Source: Phaseolus vulgaris (lineage: Eukaryota > Streptophyta > Magnoliopsida > Fabales > Fabaceae). Taken from it: a DNA stretch of 64,000 nt. The DNA lies in contig NC_023751.2 of assembly GCF_000499845.2 (NCBI RefSeq), positions 37,994,309-38,058,308 of the forward strand, in the 5' to 3' direction. Shown here in pieces: positions 58,790 to 64,000 of the stretch (its first letter is position 1; each line of letters begins with the position of its first letter). The translations under genes were made by a program, and so were the position numbers. The notes beneath the pieces were generated by a model. It had not been told where the DNA came from and did not search any database. It saw only the letters and a program-made list of their open reading frames with translations.

Positions 58790-61360
58790 GAAAATGGAAG
58801 GGAACCAAGGCATGCAGAACCTACAAATCATGTGTGCCCATACAAAGTTCAGCACAATTCCCTTTATGTTTCTGCCTGTGGCTCCCCACACAGCCACGCC
58901 ACCTGGTTATCAATTACCCTGATCCCTTATTCCACACAATGATTAGGGAATTCTATGATCCCAATGTCTGCATATCCACGCCCCATTTCATTTTGACTTT
59001 TATGCCTTACTGTCAAAAACCCAAATAAATACTCTACTCAAACAGCTACACTGCATATGAAAATTGAAAAGTGCAGTTGAAGTTTTGTTTTTCTAGAATT
59101 ATTTGCAAAGTTCAGAAAGTGAATCTGAGAATTGATCAATCCGTGTTCATTGTCCAAAACTGCAACCCATGCAGTTTGATTTGAATCTAATGGCCCTCAT
59201 TATTAGCCGTGCATGTATATAAATTTTAGTATCGATTGGTCTATCAAATGAAACCAGTGAAGCATCCCCGTCTCCTGAGCCTAATAATGATGTGGAAGAA
59301 GTTCACTTTATCCTGAAGTCCAAGATCATCCATGCTCTATAATTATTAGAGTTGGAGACAGCTGCAATTTACTTTCTGAAGTTAACTACTGAGATTGAGA
59401 TTTTGAAGTTAGTGGGGACGTGGAATGATGCAATGCAAGAGTGTAGATAGAAGTAGTGTGATTAACCCCAAAGTTAGTGTAATTTTGTGTAGAGTTAAGC
59501 AGCATGAAGAAGGGACAACCGAGGGTGTCACATCAAAGAGGTTAGAATGGGAGGGACCAATCCAAAACCAAAACTGGGTAAATCAAAAAAAGTAAAACCA
59601 TATGATAACCTTAGCAGTGCTGCAATGATGTTTGCCTCCAACAGGGGTGTCCCTAATCATACATTACAAACCAGTGGCATGACAACTTAACCTGCAGCCT
59701 AAATCCCCGCTATCAACGGAGAAAAAAAAGGAAAGAGTAAAAGATGAACACTTCGAGCATGAGAGCCATTTGTGATCAATAATGGCCACCAAATTAATGT
59801 GTATATGCTTATGCATCTCAAAATCAGAATATTCTTAAACAAACAACAACTTGCTCCAATCACACCACCCAACACGATTTCTTATTCCATAGAATGCCTA
59901 TGTTTTCGTAATATATGAGACTCAGACACGTCTTTTAAATGATATGTCACACAAAGCACTAATACTCTTAAAATATTTATTGAGACATTCGGTAAAGTAT
60001 TCCATTCAAAAACTATTTATTGAATTTCTGACAATTCTAACACAATTTTAACATAATTTTAAAACTTATGAATTTTGTTATGATTATAAAAATAAAAAAT
60101 AAATATTTTTAAACCAAATATGAAAAACATATTTCTATTAAAAAACAACTTAAATATATTTATACACATAAATCTTTATTGTCAATTTATATAATATAAT
60201 ATATAAATTCGTGTTTCTATGTTTTAGATTTTAAAAATTTATATACGTATTTTCATATCGATGTGTGCCTGTCATACATATTGGTTTTTCATTCACACTC
60301 AGAAACATTGATTTAACTATCATCATATACAGATATCTTAATCTCTTAGCTAATGGGTTTCTACTATATCTTTGAAACTGCTGCACTCACAATTACACAT
60401 GCATGTCTCCATTTGAATATAGGTGCAAGAAATTGAAGGGACTGCGTTTCTCTATGAAAAATGTTTTTGTTGTATATACTGTGACCAAACATAATAAAAA
60501 TATATATTTTGCTTTATTAAATTTTACGGAAAATTAACACAACATAAATACTTTATGTTATGTATTTCAATAACATACACAACAAAAATAATTGGTTTAC
60601 GCATAAAAATTAATTTTTTAAAATTAATAAATTTAATCACAATGCAAATTACATTTTAATTGAAATTCAATTAATTTTTGATACCATATGATGCACACTA
60701 TCATTTTAATTAAAATTGAATTAATTAATTGTAAATTATTGATATTACTCTAATTAACTTTTGTAAAAAATAAGCTTATCGATAATAATCGAATAAATTA
60801 TTATAAAATGAAATTGATTACTATTAAAATTGTAAGTTGTATCATTATTAGTTCAATTTCAATTAAAAAGAATAATTTATATCACAGTTATTTTGATTAC
60901 TAATGTAAATGATAACTTATATAGTAATTAATCTAATTTTAATTCAAAAGCAACCTTTAAAAAAATAAATAACTTGTTTATACACACTACCGCAAATGTT
61001 AATATCGTCGCGCTGTAAGTGTATTTTTATTAAGTTTTATTTTTTTATAACTTATTAAGTTTAATTTGATATATTTCTTAATTTTTTTATTATGTATTAG
61101 TTTATATTAATTATTTAAAAAAATATGAAAGAGAAAATGGTGCATAGTAATAATTAAAAATGTTATATTTGTTTATATTAAATCTTCATAAATAAATAAT
61201 ATAATATGAACTTCTTTTTATGTATTGTGAAAAATCCACAAAAGGAACAAGGGTAATTTTGTCAAAAAATTTGAAAATATTGGGAGTGGGAATAACACTT
61301 TCCATTACAAGTAGAAAGTATGGGCTTACATTGTAACGAAATGGGTGATGATTATCTTAT
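58790..61360. other. Upstream region of DUF1295 gene and AT-rich spacer
   Basis: The first 900 bp are less AT-rich and may include promoter sequence. Beyond 59.9 kb the DNA is strongly AT-rich. No gene, RNA gene or repeat that I can support. Confidence 0.5.
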
Positions 61361-61369
61361 TTATCGTTT

Positions 61370-61800
61370 TTTCTTCTTGCACCCAGTTAATTCTAACCTA
61401 CACCCTATCAGTTTTTGAAATTTTAAAATTAGTCTTAATTCCAAAATTAAAATATAAATTTTTAAAAATAAAATTAAAAATAGATTTTTTTTCATTATGA
61501 AAATAAAATTTAAAAACCAAAATCTCATCTGAACAGACATACCTAGAACATAAATAAGTAGAAAATAAATTTTGAAAAACAAAATTCAAAAACATTTTAT
61601 AGGAAAAAGATTCCAAAAAAAATAAATATAAAAACATATTCTGAAAATAATATTCTCCAAAATTATTCCAGAAAACATAATCCAAAAAGATCTTTCGAAA
61701 ATCTATATCCAAAATTGTATTCTAAAATAAGAAATTCGAAATACATTATTATTTGTACCTCCACTTCTATTTAAAGACTAAAGGGCATTTTTGTCATGCG
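61370..61800. repeat. C-rich-ended element copy
   Basis: CTTCTTGCACCC followed by TTCTAACCTACACCCTATCA is the same kind of left end as the copies near 53.2 and 62.3 kb. The interior is A-rich with repeated AAAATTNAAAA words. The right end near 61755 (GTACCTCCACTTCTATTTAA) is not a clean inverse, so the copy is diverged. Confidence 0.5.
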
Positions 61801-62275
61801 TAAGTGACATGTTAAAATTTATTGGATGCTATATGATAGGCTTTGTTTTATTCGTTATATTCCCAAATTTGATAATCTTATTTTATTTTTAGGGTTTGTT
61901 AATCGTATTTTGGATTTAACCCTGAATTGAGCTTTTAACCGGGAATATTGGTTTAAAGAAGAAAGGATAAAAGAAAAGAAAAAAACAAAAATTGAGATGA
62001 TCTTTTAGGTTGTTAATAAGAAAGAAATGGTATATATTAGACATTTTTATAAATTTTATTAATAATTTGTATTTGTAATAATTTGTAATTAATACTAAAT
62101 TAAGTTAAATGTTAAACTTTTAAGCTTTTGTTTAATTTTATGGAACTTATATATAAATTCACAATTTTAAACTTTTTTTTACATTCAAATCAATAAATTA
62201 TCACACAATTATATTATAAAAATATTTTATATGATAATAATTTCAAATTTTAAAATTTTTATATGAAAAAAATCT

Positions 62276-62640
62276 ATGGAGGTGCAAGAAGACGGTGCTT
62301 TAACTCAAATTTGACCTACTTTCAAGGATTTTACTTCCTGCACCCCCACTTTTAACCCTACAACCCCACAATTTTCAAAAATGGTTATTTTATCCTTCTT
62401 TAAAATAAAATTTTCAAAATACAAGAAACACATTATAAAACAAGTTTTTTGGGATATAATTTTGAGAACAAACTTTTAAAAATGGATATAATACATTTTT
62501 TAATGCATTTTTTTTGGAAATAAGTTATCTAGAACACATAAAATGTTATATGTTCTATAAATAACTTTCCATAATGATATCTTTTCTGTCCTTTGTCTTA
62601 TAACGATGATAATGCATAAACGACAATAATGAAGATGGGA
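62276..62640. repeat. C-rich-ended element copy
   Basis: GGAGGTGCAAGAAG at 62279, then ACTTCCTGCACCCCCACTTT and TAACCCTACAACCCCACAA at 62330-62372, like the fragment at 53.68 kb. The right border is not resolved. Confidence 0.5.
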
Positions 62641-64000
62641 TGCAAGGAAGGAAAAGTAAATTGGACAATTTAATTATTTCATCTAATTGTAAAAGTAGAA
62701 GTTTAAAAATGGGATTAGAAGAAGTAAAATTTGAATTAAAATATCATTGTCCTAAATAAAATGGAAGACAATGAACATTGAGGAAGCAAATATATAAAGA
62801 AAAAGGATAAGAAAGTCACACTTGTTTAAAAGAATGAAGAGAAAGCATTTGAAGATGCATTAATGGCCTTAGGAATTTTTCAATGTTCTCTTGAATGTTG
62901 TATTTGAACTACCTTCCATCTCGAATCCAGATTGACTTTTTAAAATTGATGTTTGGACTAAATAATGTTAGGAATTTTAAAAGTTAACATCAATACTTTA
63001 GATCAATGGCACAACAATGAATTTAAAAAGTATGTTGTTCATTGAATTTTTAGTACAATTGTTTTTAAAATCTTATAAAAAAAATTAAAGTTTAAAGAAC
63101 ATTAATGTTCTATGTCGAGAACTAAATAATAAATGTAAAACTTATATGAATAATTTTCAAGATAGAAGTTTTCTTAACAATTTTTAATCAATTTTTTGAC
63201 AATTAATTTAAAACATCTATCCAAATATTAAAATTATTTCACTCAGTACATCAATATTCTAAGAAGTAATGTAATCTCCAAAAAAAAATCTTACACTTTG
63301 TCATTTACATTACAATGAGTGATAAGTTTCTTATTAATATTATTAAAGAAGTAAAAAGAGTTTACACTATAAATTGATTTTATCTTTATTTTTATTAAAA
63401 AGGAATCTAACATACTTCTTCCACACTAATTAATATATATATATATATAACTAAATATTTATAAATATTAAAAATAATCTTTTATACCAAATCAAATTAA
63501 AAAAATAATTTAAATTTAATTCATCATCATAAAATTTGACTTATAAATTAAATTTAGATCAGTTTAGTCGATTTGAGTTTTCAAATAAATATTATTCATA
63601 ACAAAACTAATATATTTTGCATTTATAAAATAATCAATAACAGAAAAGTAAAGCAAATTTTAAAATATTTTTTGAAAAGAATGTTCTATATTCATTACTT
63701 ACAGGCTTAACCTAATTTATGTTGAAAGTCTTAAATACCCCTAAGTCAACCTGCATTAAATATGAAAACAATAACAAATTGTATTGTAAAATATAAGACA
63801 CTTGCTTGCAATTTTGGTAAATCAATCATAGAATTTATTGATTAACATGCACGTCCATAGAATATTGTAACACAAATATTTTATAATTCACAAAATTATT
63901 GTTCACATGATTCATACAATATAAAACTGGTTTTGAATTGCTCGTAGAAATCCAAAGTATCTCTCAGTTTTTAATACCAACTTGCTTTATTCCTTTCTTA
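62641..64000. other. AT-rich gene-free end of window
   Basis: Nothing recognised apart from a short (AT)n run near 63436. No supported coding frame on either strand. Confidence 0.5.

Noticed and set aside
1..64000. CRISPR arrays, operons, phage, prokaryotic defence systems or biosynthetic gene clusters
   Set aside because: The window is intron-rich plant nuclear DNA; no regularly spaced repeats, operon-like frames or grouped metabolic enzymes are present.

Overview
The window is plant nuclear DNA, about two-thirds A+T, with intron-rich genes of clear plant families separated by long transposon-bearing gaps. Protein and repeat character fit a dicot, most likely a papilionoid legume. That assignment is an inference from remembered protein families and repeat types, not from a search.

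Region by region: (1) 1-13.9 kb holds two convergent genes: the 3' part of a soluble inorganic pyrophosphatase on + and a complete DICER-LIKE 1 (DCL1) on -, whose 20 exons I resolved into one open frame of about 1959 codons. (2) 13.9-37.4 kb has no supported host gene. It contains a decayed Ty1-copia retrotransposon at about 16.7-21.2 kb, fold-back elements and many simple repeats. (3) 37.4-39 kb is a two-exon NGATHA-type B3 transcription factor on +. (4) 39-51 kb is again gene-free, with a TRIM-like element and a clean nested insertion: a 559-bp solo LTR inside a CACTA-ended fold-back element. (5) 51-58.8 kb carries three complete genes on -: LHCA2 (photosystem I antenna), a PAP29-type purple acid phosphatase-like protein and a DUF1295 / steroid-5-alpha-reductase-like membrane protein. 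(6) 58.8-64 kb is AT-rich with more miniature-element remnants.

The genes do not form a pathway or cluster; each is a separate plant transcription unit. The regulatory feature with most support is the miR162 target site of DCL1, split in the genome by intron 12. Two introns appear to use GC-AG rather than GT-AG splice sites (DCL1 intron 10 and LHCA2 intron 1).

I see no sign of a new defence system, gene cluster or other undescribed system. The most informative structures are the nested solo-LTR insertion with a matching unoccupied copy elsewhere in the window, the split miR162 site, the GC-AG introns, and a duplication around a TRIM-like element in DCL1 intron 11. All exon boundaries were read by eye from splice signals, frame continuity and family resemblance; UTRs and transcription starts are mostly unresolved.
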